From JBFHIJ01 sp963678775 (GTDB taxonomy: Bacteria; Bacteroidota; Ignavibacteria; Kapaibacteriales; UBA2268), in contig CAXXGR010000008.1 of assembly GCA_963678775.2 (NCBI GenBank), positions 1-64,000 of the forward strand: a DNA stretch of 64,000 nucleotides, read 5' to 3'. The notes beneath the pieces were generated by a model. The model had not been told where the DNA came from, did not search any database, and saw nothing but the letters and a program-made list of their open reading frames with translations. A program made the position numbers and the translations under genes. Every line of letters begins with the position of its first letter. Within the stretch, counting starts at the first letter, position 1. This document shows, one piece after another, positions 43,168 to 51,887 of this stretch.

Positions 43168-44214
43168 CTAACGAACGGCTTCTACTTCTGATTTCATTTC
43201 TTCACGGCCTGGAATTTTTGTTATTTTTTCACGATATAGAAATATTAAACCAACTAATAATTGCAGAATAAAGTTGATCCCATGATTGATAGTAGCATAA
43301 GCCAAACCAACATCTCTGGGAACGCCGTATAAGGCCTCTAAGGTGCCTGCTATAATGCCATGATATACGCCGAACCCACCAGGTGTCGGAGCAAGAGAAA
43401 TCGCAATACCGGAGCCTATTAGGAGAATTAGAGCATCTGCCAAACCTAATCCGTAAACATTGACAAAATCAAAGCAGTAAAACATGATATACATAGGCAG
43501 TGCATAGCAAAACCAAATTAGAGAAGTTTCGATTATCAATCTTAAATACTGTGATGGTCTTTTGATAATTGCAAATCCGGTTCTGAATTTCGCAAATAAA
43601 TCAGATATTTTAATATATATCCGCTCTGAGAATGGTTTTATAACCCATTCCAGTATTTTATCTACAAATGGTTTATAAAAGCTTGATATCAAAGCTATGA
43701 GGACAAGTCCGGCAATAACAATAATATTCTTTTGATCTAATTCTGTAGGCAATATTTTTACAATTCTGTCAGAAAATATAAAAAATAAAACTGCAAATAG
43801 ACCTAACAGTGTAAATACATCTATGATTCTTTCCATTATAATAGTGGCAAATAGCGATGTATAAGAAACTTTTTCGCGTTTGGCTACTACATAAGGCCTA
43901 AGGAACTCACCGGATCTTGCAATTAAGTTATTTAAAGCATAACCTATCATAACTGCAGAGAAAAGATTGAAAGTGGATTTTGGTTCGAATATTGGTTTTA
44001 GCATAGTTTTCCATCGCATCGCTCTAAGCCAGTGAGAAAGTAAAACTATAGGAATTGGGGCAAATGCCCAAATATAATTAGCACTTTTGAGTTTAGTATA
44101 AACATCTTCAATATCTATTCCATTAACTGCCCAATAAAATGCAGCTATCATAATAGCAATAGATATGATATACTGTATAGTTTTTTTAATTTTCTGATTC
44201 ATTATTGTTTGCAT
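43168..44214 (-). CDS. Lysylphosphatidylglycerol-synthase-TM / YbhN-like flippase-type membrane protein
   Basis: A 348-aa protein with about eight hydrophobic segments. The family signature is recognisable in the blocks SHWLRAMRWKTMLKP, MIGYALNNLIARSGEFLRPY and LAPTPGGFGVYHGIIAGTLE, followed by QLLVGLIFLYREKI. The family (PF03706, UPF0104) includes the flippase half of MprF and YbhN; members move lipids or lipid-linked molecules across the inner membrane. The catalytic lysyl-transferase domain of MprF is absent, so a lipid flippase-type role is inferred and the substrate unknown. It is preceded by a short gap after the class I aldolase gene and its terminator. Confidence 0.85.
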   Translation of the reverse strand: MQTIMNQKIKKTIQYIISIAIMIAAFYWAVNGIDIEDVYTKLKSANYIWAFAPIPIVLLSHWLRAMRWKTMLKPIFEPKSTFNLFSAVMIGYALNNLIARSGEFLRPYVVAKREKVSYTSLFATIIMERIIDVFTLLGLFAVLFFIFSDRIVKILPTELDQKNIIVIAGLVLIALISSFYKPFVDKILEWVIKPFSERIYIKISDLFAKFRTGFAIIKRPSQYLRLIIETSLIWFCYALPMYIMFYCFDFVNVYGLGLADALILLIGSGIAISLAPTPGGFGVYHGIIAGTLEALYGVPRDVGLAYATINHGINFILQLLVGLIFLYREKITKIPGREEMKSEVEAVR

Positions 44215-44305
44215 ATTTTATGTACATTTAGCATGATAAGCAAAGTTACAAAAAAATGTAATAACAAGCTCAGTTGTATAGCAGATATTCCATAATATAT
44301 GCAAA

Positions 44306-44336
44306 AAACCTCGCTGCTTCAATAACAGAGAGGTTT
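44306..44336 (-). terminator. Intrinsic terminator of the class I aldolase gene
   Basis: AAACCTC and GAGGTTT form the base of a hairpin with extra CTCTG/CAGCGAG pairing, followed on the minus strand by a T-run. It is 26 bases past the stop of the aldolase gene. Confidence 0.8.
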
Positions 44337-44361
44337 AATATTGCATTTTTTATATTGTTTT

Positions 44362-45429
44362 CTAAGCGATTGTTACATCATCGCAAAGGTAAACATCTTG
44401 GATAGTGTTAAGAAGTTTAACACCATCATCCATTGGTCGTTGGAATGCTTTCCTACCGGAGATAAGCCCCATGCCACCGGCACGTTTATTAATGACTGCA
44501 GTGCTGATTGCTTGCTCAAAATCATTACTTCCTGAAGCGCCACCGCTGTTAATCAAACCGGCTCTGCCCATATAACAGTTTGCCACTTGGTATCTTGTCA
44601 AATCAATTGGATGATCAGAAGTAAGTTCAGTGTAAACTTTTTCGTCAATTTTACCATAGCTAGAGTTACCCATATTCATAGCTTTAAAGCCACCATTGCA
44701 TTCAGGCATTTTTTGCTTGATAATATCAGCTTGGATAGTTACACCGAGATGGTTAGCCTGACCTGTCAGATCAGTAGAAACATGATAGTCTATACCATCT
44801 TTTTTGAAAGAGTTGTTTCTTAAGTAACACCAAAGTACAGTACCCATACCTAATTCGTGAGCCATTTGGAAAGCTTCAGATACTTCTATGATTTGTCGAT
44901 CCGAGTTTTCTGATCCGAAGTAAATAGTAGCACCAATAGCAGCAGCTCCCATATCATAAGCTTGTTCCACTCTTCCAAACATAATTTGATCAAATGTATT
45001 TGGATAAGTAAGTAGCTCATTATGGTTAACTTTCACAATAAAAGGAATTTTATGGGCATATTTTCTTGACATAATACCAAGCACACCATAAGTAGATACA
45101 ACTGCGTTACATCCGCCTTCAATAGCTAATTTGATGATATTTTCAGGATCAAAATAAGCAGGATTTTTAGCAAAGCTTGCACCTGCGGAGTGCTCTATTC
45201 CTTGGTCAACAGGTAAGATTGACATATAGCCGGTGCCGGCTAATCTACCATGGTTAAAGATCCATTCCAAGTTGCCCAACACTCTGTTGTTTCTGTCAGA
45301 ATTTATCATAATATCATCAACAAAAGTAGGTGAAGGCAAGTGGAGCTGTTCTTTTTTTATTTTTGGATTGTCAAAACCTAAAAGGTTTTCTGCATCCGCT
45401 CCAAGATACTCGCGAATTTGTTGGATCAT
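44362..45429 (-). CDS. fbaB: Class I fructose-bisphosphate aldolase (DhnA/FbaB type)
   Basis: A 355-aa enzyme of the archaeal-type class I FBP aldolase family. Visible blocks are MSILPVDQGIEHSAG at the phosphate-binding start, IPFIVKVNHNELL, AAAIGATIYFGSE and AGLINSGGASGSNDFE near the end, where the phosphate-binding Gly-rich loop lies. The reaction is reversible splitting of fructose-1,6-bisphosphate into dihydroxyacetone phosphate and glyceraldehyde-3-phosphate through a Schiff-base Lys, with no metal. Length is normal for the family. It is a single-gene unit. Whether a class II aldolase exists elsewhere in the genome is not known. Confidence 0.93.
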   Translation of the reverse strand: MIQQIREYLGADAENLLGFDNPKIKKEQLHLPSPTFVDDIMINSDRNNRVLGNLEWIFNHGRLAGTGYMSILPVDQGIEHSAGASFAKNPAYFDPENIIKLAIEGGCNAVVSTYGVLGIMSRKYAHKIPFIVKVNHNELLTYPNTFDQIMFGRVEQAYDMGAAAIGATIYFGSENSDRQIIEVSEAFQMAHELGMGTVLWCYLRNNSFKKDGIDYHVSTDLTGQANHLGVTIQADIIKQKMPECNGGFKAMNMGNSSYGKIDEKVYTELTSDHPIDLTRYQVANCYMGRAGLINSGGASGSNDFEQAISTAVINKRAGGMGLISGRKAFQRPMDDGVKLLNTIQDVYLCDDVTIA

Positions 45430-45521
45430 GGTATTTACTCCAAAGTATATTTAGGAAATTAGTTAAGACTAAAATAAGGAATTGTTGAAACTTACAAGAA
45501 GTTTAAAGTAAAGATAAAAAA

Positions 45522-45547
45522 AAGGGAACTTATTTCAAAGCTCCCTT
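45522..45547 (-). terminator. Intrinsic terminator of the VWA-protein gene
   Basis: AAGGGAGCTT and AAGTTCCCTT pair with one G-T pair around a 6-base loop, then eight Ts on the minus strand, 21 bases after the stop. Confidence 0.9.
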
Positions 45548-45567
45548 ATAAACCTTTTTTATCTATT

Positions 45568-48500
45568 TTATTTGATAATAGCCAGTCTTGTTGATGTTTG
45601 GTATATTCCGGCTCTCATGGTAACATTGTAAATACCTGATTCTAAGAGCTCATAAGGCACTTTATCTGTGTAGTCACCTTCTTTGGTTACTCCATCTTTA
45701 AGAGTAGCAACTTTTTTACCCATTGAGTCAAAGATATAAATTTCTACATAAGTTTCGTAAGCAACACTATAGTCTATTGTGGAAGAAGTAGAAGCAGGGT
45801 TTCCATTTACTTTGATTTTACCCATTTGGAATTCACTTACATCTATAAGATTTCCTTCGGTAAAACAACTTATCAATTTGACAGGTAAATGATCGCCTTC
45901 AGAAATTAAGCAAGGCATATTAGAGTATTCAACTGTCAAATCAATATTTAAAGAGTCTGTATCTGAGACATACCCTTCGAATGCGATGCTATGGCTTGCA
46001 TTTTTAGCAGCACTTGCAGTAGGCTCTAATGTAAATTCAAGAATACCCATATTTTCATTATCGGTATTGACATCCACTAAATTCCATCCATTTGCGGGCA
46101 CAAATGAATTTTTCATATATCTCAAAGCATAGTAATAATCCAAATTTAGAGTATAAACTACCTGAGATGGCATTGTTTCCATTTCTGATGGTAATAAAGT
46201 TTGAATTTCAAATGCTAAAGAATTGAGACCTGAAATAATAGGAACCTGTACCAGTTCCAAATCTTTTGTACCAATTTTAAAATTGCTTGCAACAGCTGTA
46301 CTGTGTGCCATACCTGACAGAGGAACTACGACAGAACCACTATTAGTCACTATTTCAAGATTAGCAGCAAAAGAAGCATTATCAGTAGGAATAAAGCCAA
46401 CTAGTAACTTAGCAGAAGAATTAGCAGGAATTGTAAAATTAGATTTATCTATATCAAATTCTGCTGTATTTGCTCCACTTATAGTTGCAGTAACTGTCAT
46501 TTCTTCAGAAGATGTATTCGGAATAGTAACTTCCATAGATTTTGTATCACAAGAAAGTATATCTCCAAAATCAAGACTTGTAGGATTAACTTCCAAAGCC
46601 AAGCCTTCGCCTGTTACCTTCACTATTGTTGTTTGATAAGTAACTACCTCTTTGCCTTTCACGGCATCATTGATAATTTCTACATCCACCGATAGCATAC
46701 CGCCTTTTGTAGGTGTGAAGATTACAGGAATAGTAATAGTCTCGCCCATTTTAACAGTCAAATCAGTAAGCTTCGTTCCAGTTTCAAATTCGAAATCATT
46801 AGTAGCTTCTGCAAATCTAATTTCTTCTATATGCATATTCATATACGAAGAAGTATTTGATATTGTTATATCTTTTGGTGCAGAAGATTGATCTGTTTTC
46901 AAAGAAGCGAAAGAAGCACCATTTGCATTAATAGCAGGAAGACCACCAATACCTGCTACTTTTGTACTTACAGGATTGTCTAGGGCCTCTATCTCCAAGA
47001 CTAAGTCACATTCTATATTACCTTCTGCTTTAGGATTAAATTCGATAACGATATCTTCTGAATTACCTGAAGCAATTTTACCTGTAAATGGCGTAATCAA
47101 AGTAAATACATCGGTATTGTTTTCTAATTTCATACTTGTAATATTTGCTTCACTTGGTCTTTTATTTGTAATTGTAAACGTTTTTTGAATTGGGTTTTCT
47201 ACTCTATCAAGACCAAAATTGTAGACATCTAAAGGAAAATCAGTAGCTTGAGCATTTGCTGTGATTGCAGTAGTTGACTCTCCGCAGTAATCTGCATTGC
47301 TTATCTGATAGTTCAATGTAGCAGTTTTGTTACCAACAGTAGCGGGATTTATTTCAAGGCTTACACTCAGGCATTCACCCGGGTTAATAGTAAATACGCC
47401 TGCTCCACTTGTAATTGTAAAGTCAGAGACATCAACCCCTTCTAAAATGACATCACCGGAAATCGGCTCAGGAGTAGTATTTTCTAAAATACAGTTTTCA
47501 GTTTTTGGTGTTGATACGCCCACAGGTACATCACCAAAGTCAACAGTTACCATTGACTTACCATAGCAAGGAGCAATAATATCTACAGCCGGAATCTCAC
47601 AAGGAGTGCTTGTAAATGTCAAAGTATACTTAGCTGACGCATCAGCTGGATCCTGTATATATGTTACAGTAATCTCCGTAGGTGTAGTAGAGCTTACAGT
47701 AAACGGTGGCGCCGGAGAAACCGAAAATTTTGTTTTACCCGGATCGCCGGATATCGCATAGTCAGTAACGCTAAAGTTAGTATTATTTGCACTTATTTGG
47801 AATTTGCTAGATTTTTGCCCCTGAGTAGCAGAACCTATAAACAGCTTATTATCAGACACTTCCGCTGTCGCGATTGCATTGTCTTCTAATGTGTATTTGT
47901 ATGTATCCGATATACCATAAGGTTTGCAAGTTGCTTCAAGAGTTTGCTCTTTTGGAGCAGTTTCGCAAATATAAGGACTTTGGTAAGTAAAGCGACAAAC
48001 ATTTTTTATTTCTATCTTCTGCAGAATTTTATATAAATAGTAAAATATATCATCTTCATCATGAGCTGTATAAGTTTTACCTTGAGTGTCATATGCAAGA
48101 TATGTTAAACCTGCATCAACATTACTCTGAACTGAAATAGAGAAAAAAGTAATCTCGTTAGCAAGGCATGAGTCGATAACTTCCTGATATTTAAATACGC
48201 CCGGACCTTCATATTCACCATCTGTAATCATGATGACAAATTTTGGCAAATCAGGACTAACTTGTTTTAAATAGTTTATTGCACCGATTTTACTTGCATC
48301 ATGGGATTGAAGCATTGCATCATTAAAATCAGTTGCTCCATTTGGATCACTTAAGTTATCTTCTAACCAAGTCTGCAAATAGTCTTTATCATTTGACCAC
48401 GTAGATGAAGTTCTTTCATCAGTAGAGAAAGGTAGGATTTTCATTCTCGAGCGCTCATTCATGCGTATCGAGTCTATAAATTGTTTTACACCATTTTTGA

Positions 48501-48861
48501 GCCATTGAAATCGTGCTACTTTATATTCAACTTCATCTAGCATAGAAGTAGAACAGTCAAGCAATAAAGCACAGGCAAAAGGCGTAGCAAAGTCTTCTAC
48601 TTCACAATCTTGTTGTAGATAATCCGGCGCAGCAGTCGAAAGTTTTTTGCCGTTTAGAGTAACGTCAAAATCTTTCATCTTAAAAGACGTATTAACATTA
48701 CCACTAGCATCTTTTGCTAGATAGTATGCCTCAACTTCAGGGAAGTTTTTGGTATCTACATTAAGAAGTTCAAAAGTCTGAGCAAAAGCAGGTGCATTAA
48801 ATATAATAATACACATTGCACAATACAGCATCATGCAAAAACTTGATTTTAGAATTTTCAT
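45568..48861 (-). CDS. VWA-domain surface protein with anchor-D repeats and T9SS sorting domain
   Basis: A 1097-aa secreted protein starting at the ATG giving MKILKSSFCMMLYCAMCIII; GGGG lies just upstream and the longer frame would need a TTG. After the signal peptide (ending PAFAQ) comes a von Willebrand A domain (about residues 95-285) with the MIDAS pieces DCSTSM and FVIMITDGEYEG. The middle is a run of Ig-like choice-of-anchor-D segments with FGDVPVG and LDFGDIL motifs. The end (MGKIKVNGNPASTSSTIDYS to YNVTMRAGIYQTSTRLAIIK) is a T9SS type-A sorting domain. VWA domains bind protein ligands through a metal ion, so this may be a surface adhesin. An inverted repeat lies 24 bases before the start. 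Confidence 0.82.
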   Translation of the reverse strand: MKILKSSFCMMLYCAMCIIIFNAPAFAQTFELLNVDTKNFPEVEAYYLAKDASGNVNTSFKMKDFDVTLNGKKLSTAAPDYLQQDCEVEDFATPFACALLLDCSTSMLDEVEYKVARFQWLKNGVKQFIDSIRMNERSRMKILPFSTDERTSSTWSNDKDYLQTWLEDNLSDPNGATDFNDAMLQSHDASKIGAINYLKQVSPDLPKFVIMITDGEYEGPGVFKYQEVIDSCLANEITFFSISVQSNVDAGLTYLAYDTQGKTYTAHDEDDIFYYLYKILQKIEIKNVCRFTYQSPYICETAPKEQTLEATCKPYGISDTYKYTLEDNAIATAEVSDNKLFIGSATQGQKSSKFQISANNTNFSVTDYAISGDPGKTKFSVSPAPPFTVSSTTPTEITVTYIQDPADASAKYTLTFTSTPCEIPAVDIIAPCYGKSMVTVDFGDVPVGVSTPKTENCILENTTPEPISGDVILEGVDVSDFTITSGAGVFTINPGECLSVSLEINPATVGNKTATLNYQISNADYCGESTTAITANAQATDFPLDVYNFGLDRVENPIQKTFTITNKRPSEANITSMKLENNTDVFTLITPFTGKIASGNSEDIVIEFNPKAEGNIECDLVLEIEALDNPVSTKVAGIGGLPAINANGASFASLKTDQSSAPKDITISNTSSYMNMHIEEIRFAEATNDFEFETGTKLTDLTVKMGETITIPVIFTPTKGGMLSVDVEIINDAVKGKEVVTYQTTIVKVTGEGLALEVNPTSLDFGDILSCDTKSMEVTIPNTSSEEMTVTATISGANTAEFDIDKSNFTIPANSSAKLLVGFIPTDNASFAANLEIVTNSGSVVVPLSGMAHSTAVASNFKIGTKDLELVQVPIISGLNSLAFEIQTLLPSEMETMPSQVVYTLNLDYYYALRYMKNSFVPANGWNLVDVNTDNENMGILEFTLEPTASAAKNASHSIAFEGYVSDTDSLNIDLTVEYSNMPCLISEGDHLPVKLISCFTEGNLIDVSEFQMGKIKVNGNPASTSSTIDYSVAYETYVEIYIFDSMGKKVATLKDGVTKEGDYTDKVPYELLESGIYNVTMRAGIYQTSTRLAIIK

Positions 48862-48884
48862 AATTTGCCCCAAGTTAAATAGTT

Positions 48885-48901
48885 TACAGATCTAATCTGT
48901 A
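48885..48901. repeat. Short palindrome upstream of the VWA gene
   Basis: TACAGAT and ATCTGTA form perfect 7-base arms around CTA. It lies in the leader or promoter region of the VWA gene, 24 bases before its ATG, so an operator or small leader hairpin is possible. Confidence 0.5.
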
Positions 48902-49014
48902 GCAATTTGCATAGATGCTCCTTTTTGTATATCTTAGAAAGATTAGAGTTTTGAATTCTAATTACCTATCTCTAAATTAGAAATTATTATCATATAAACA
49001 AATACTTTTTTGAT

Positions 49015-50271
49015 ATGACCACAATATTATTGTATCTCAATAGCAAAATCATATTAATACTAACAGTTATACTATCGTTTTGTTACACACTATATTCTGA
49101 TAACTGTAAAGATTATATGCTCCTTAACGGAGCAGAAGATTTAGTAGAATTTGGTATGGACACCACCTATCATTGGTGGGCAGTAACTGCCCCGTTTCCT
49201 GAACGATACAGGATGGTAATAGATGGCGAAGAGTCTGATATTTACGAGCAATTTACGCATCCTGTTTTTTCTCCTGATGGAAAAAAATGGGCTCATTTTG
49301 CTACTTTTGGAAGTGACTGGAAGCTCATCACAAACGATAGTATTTTCGACATAGATGCTACCGGTGCCGGAGAAATTGTTTTTAGCCCTGACTCTCAAGT
49401 TATGGCTTATAGTTATTTTGAAAATTCGAACGAAGTAATTTATTGCGGAAATATGAAGTTTGAAATGAGCGATAGGATAGGAAAATTATATGTGGGCAGG
49501 ATGGGTTACAGACTTGCTTATGTAAGAATTCTTGGTGGTCAGCAGAAATTATTTGTAAATGGGAACGAAGTAGAAAGCTACGACGCAATAAAACCTTTTG
49601 GTTTTTGGATGAATGGTCAAATTTTATACGCAGCTAAAAATGGATATGATTGGTCTGTTTATAAAGGTGACGAAGAAATATCTGAGACTTTTAACTCGAT
49701 TAGTGAAGTTAAATTGAATTTAAAAGGCGACGTTGCAGGCTTCTTAGCCGGAAAGTCCTCAGGTAAGTCTACGGGAATTATCATTTCCGACAGATACATA
49801 GATCTTATCTATGGGCAGGATTACGACCAAGTCTATAATTTAGATATTCATCCAACAGAACCTATGATTACTTATAATGCTGAAAAACATCAAGAACTCC
49901 TTATAGTGCTCAATGGAGCAGATTATAATGCCGGCCTGTCAGTCGGCAAACCAAAATTTACTTTTGACGGCGAAGATGTGATTTATATAGGTTGTGGCTC
50001 TTTTGACTGTTTTGTAGGCATTAGTGGCAAAAAAGTGCCTATCCCTATGCAGTTATCAGAATCTGCTATTTACGCATATAAACCGGGTTCAGAAACCTTG
50101 GCTTATAGCACCAGTAGCTCCATGATTGTCAGAGATTTATTCTCAGGAAATCAATATGCAGGAAAAATGATGGATTACTTGAGTTCCCCGAGATATAATC
50201 GATTTTCTGACAGATATGAAGCTTTAGGCAGGATAGCAAACAGATTATATCTTATGACTTGTAGTTTCTAA
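49015..50271 (+). CDS. Secreted protein with beta-propeller-like repeats, unknown function
   Basis: A 418-aa protein with an N-terminal hydrophobic segment (about residues 8-27) that may be a signal peptide. The body has repeats of about 45 residues with PD40/TolB-like turns such as HPVFSPDGKKWAHFA, IVFSPDSQVMAYSY and KFTFDGEDVIYIG, and a repeated GRMGYRLAYVRI-type strand, consistent with a six- or seven-bladed propeller. No enzymatic motif is visible. It lies between divergent VWA and Cys/Met genes, facing right, with no clear operon partner. Function is not recognised. Confidence 0.65.
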   Translation: MTTILLYLNSKIILILTVILSFCYTLYSDNCKDYMLLNGAEDLVEFGMDTTYHWWAVTAPFPERYRMVIDGEESDIYEQFTHPVFSPDGKKWAHFATFGSDWKLITNDSIFDIDATGAGEIVFSPDSQVMAYSYFENSNEVIYCGNMKFEMSDRIGKLYVGRMGYRLAYVRILGGQQKLFVNGNEVESYDAIKPFGFWMNGQILYAAKNGYDWSVYKGDEEISETFNSISEVKLNLKGDVAGFLAGKSSGKSTGIIISDRYIDLIYGQDYDQVYNLDIHPTEPMITYNAEKHQELLIVLNGADYNAGLSVGKPKFTFDGEDVIYIGCGSFDCFVGISGKKVPIPMQLSESAIYAYKPGSETLAYSTSSSMIVRDLFSGNQYAGKMMDYLSSPRYNRFSDRYEALGRIANRLYLMTCSF

Positions 50272-50421
50272 TTTGGCGAACCCCAAAGCCGTGTAGAAAC
50301 GAAATATTATATAAAATTATTTTCTTAGCTCTTGTTTTATAGCAGTATTTTTAGCAATTTTGCTCTTACTTATTGAAAAGATAAATTATTTAATAAAGCT
50401 TTTATACTTAAGGAGAAAATT

Positions 50422-51621
50422 ATGCATAAAGATCCTGCGATGAGATTGCAAGACTACCAAGTATTTGGTGAGTTTGGTGGTGTGAACCCTTCTATCACTG
50501 ATTCTGCAACTTTTACTTTCATGACTACTGAAAAAATGCAACAACTTTTCAGCGAAGAAGTTGAAGGTTGTTTTCTTTACTCTCGTCACTTGAACCCAAC
50601 GAATATGTTCTTATCAGCTGCATTGGCTAAAATTGAAAACACTGAAGACGCTCAAGTTATGGGCAGTGGCATGGGTGCTATCACTTCTTGTCTGATGCAA
50701 CTATGTAAAGCCGGCGATCATATTGTTTCTTCAAGAACAATCTATGGTGGTACTTATGCATTTTTGAAAAACTTTGCTCCGGGTTATAATATCAATACTA
50801 CTTTTGTTAATATTACTGATTTAAAAGCTATTGAAGAAGCTATCACTGAGAACACAAAAGTTATTTATTGCGAAACTATCAGCAATCCTTTGCTTGAAAT
50901 AGCTGATTTGCCAAACCTTCGTAAACTTGCAGATAAATATGGTTGCAAATTAGTTGTAGATAACACTTTCTCTCCTATGGTTGTTAGTCCTAAAGAGTTA
51001 GGTGCTCACATCGTAGTTTACTCTATGACTAAATATATCAATGGTACTAATGATGCTACAGCAGGTGCTGTTTGTGGTGATCATGACTTTATCTCAAGCA
51101 TGAAAAGTGTCGTGGATGGTGCTGCTATGCTTTTAGGTCCGGTTATAGATCCATTGCGTTCTACTTCTATCTTAAAGAACTTAAGAACATTACATATCAG
51201 AATGAAACAACACAGTGCAAACGCAATGCACGTAGCAGGTGAATTGGAAAAAGCAGGTATCAAAGTATTCTACCCTGGTCTACCTTCTCACCCGCAGCAT
51301 GAATTAATCAAATCTATGATTAATCCTGAGTACGGCTATAGCGGAATGATTACTATCGACTGTAAAACTGCAGAAAAAGCAAACAGCTTGCTTATTAAAA
51401 TGCAAGAAGCTAAAATCGGTTTCTTTGCAGTGTCTCTTGGTTTCTATAAAACATTGTTCTCTGCTCCGGGAAGCTCTACTTCTTCTGAAATTCCACAAGA
51501 AGAACAGGATGAGATGGGTATGACTCCGGGCTTGGTTAGATTCTCTATGGGCTTGGATAATAACCCTCAGGACACGGTTGACAGAATCAAAGCATGCCTT
51601 AAAGAAGTTGGTATGTTATAA
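50422..51621 (+). CDS. Cys/Met-metabolism PLP-dependent enzyme (methionine gamma-lyase/sulfhydrylase-like)
   Basis: A 399-aa fold-type I PLP enzyme. It shows YSRHLNPTNMFLSAALAKIE, the SGMGAITSCLMQL block, the YCETISNPLLEIADL stretch, the VVDNTFSPMVV Asp that contacts the pyridine ring, and the Schiff-base Lys in VYSMTKYINGTNDATAG. The closest recognisable groups are methionine gamma-lyase and O-acetylhomoserine sulfhydrylase; the two are hard to separate without structure. AGGAG lies before the ATG and a good hairpin terminator follows, so it is a single-gene unit. No sulfur-assimilation genes are adjacent. Confidence 0.9.
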   Translation: MHKDPAMRLQDYQVFGEFGGVNPSITDSATFTFMTTEKMQQLFSEEVEGCFLYSRHLNPTNMFLSAALAKIENTEDAQVMGSGMGAITSCLMQLCKAGDHIVSSRTIYGGTYAFLKNFAPGYNINTTFVNITDLKAIEEAITENTKVIYCETISNPLLEIADLPNLRKLADKYGCKLVVDNTFSPMVVSPKELGAHIVVYSMTKYINGTNDATAGAVCGDHDFISSMKSVVDGAAMLLGPVIDPLRSTSILKNLRTLHIRMKQHSANAMHVAGELEKAGIKVFYPGLPSHPQHELIKSMINPEYGYSGMITIDCKTAEKANSLLIKMQEAKIGFFAVSLGFYKTLFSAPGSSTSSEIPQEEQDEMGMTPGLVRFSMGLDNNPQDTVDRIKACLKEVGML

Positions 51622-51647
51622 TTTCTGTTTGAGATAAATTATTATTG

Positions 51648-51681
51648 AAAAGGAACTGTTTGTTTTGAAGCAGTTCCTTTT
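51648..51681 (+). terminator. Intrinsic terminator of the Cys/Met-metabolism gene
   Basis: An 11-base perfect stem AAAAGGAACTG / CAGTTCCTTTT with a 12-base loop and a T-rich tail, 26 bases past the stop. Confidence 0.92.
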
Positions 51682-51833
51682 ATTTTACCTACTTTAACTC
51701 AAAAGATAATAGTTTGCTTTTCAGAGTTGTTACTATTAATTTAGAGATAGAAGTTTTGTTCGAACATGATAATTTCAGTGGGTTACAGAGTAAACATCTA
51801 TAACGCCACCGATTAAGAGTATTTAAAAAAAAG

Positions 51834-51862
51834 AAGAAGCCCATAAAAACTATGAGCCTCTT
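51834..51862 (-). terminator. Intrinsic terminator of the C25-peptidase gene
   Basis: A 12-base stem (AAGAGGCTCATA / TATGGGCTTCTT on the minus strand, with two G-T pairs) and a 5-base loop, followed on the minus strand by CTTTTTTTT. It ends the giant peptidase transcript. Confidence 0.88.
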
Positions 51863-51887
51863 AATCTAATTTCTATGTTTTATTAGA

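Noticed and set aside
46223..46636. 137-codon open frame on the plus strand inside the VWA-protein gene
   Set aside because: It is antisense to a well-supported T9SS cargo gene, has low-complexity Ser/Val/Ile content typical of shadow frames, and no ribosome-binding site.
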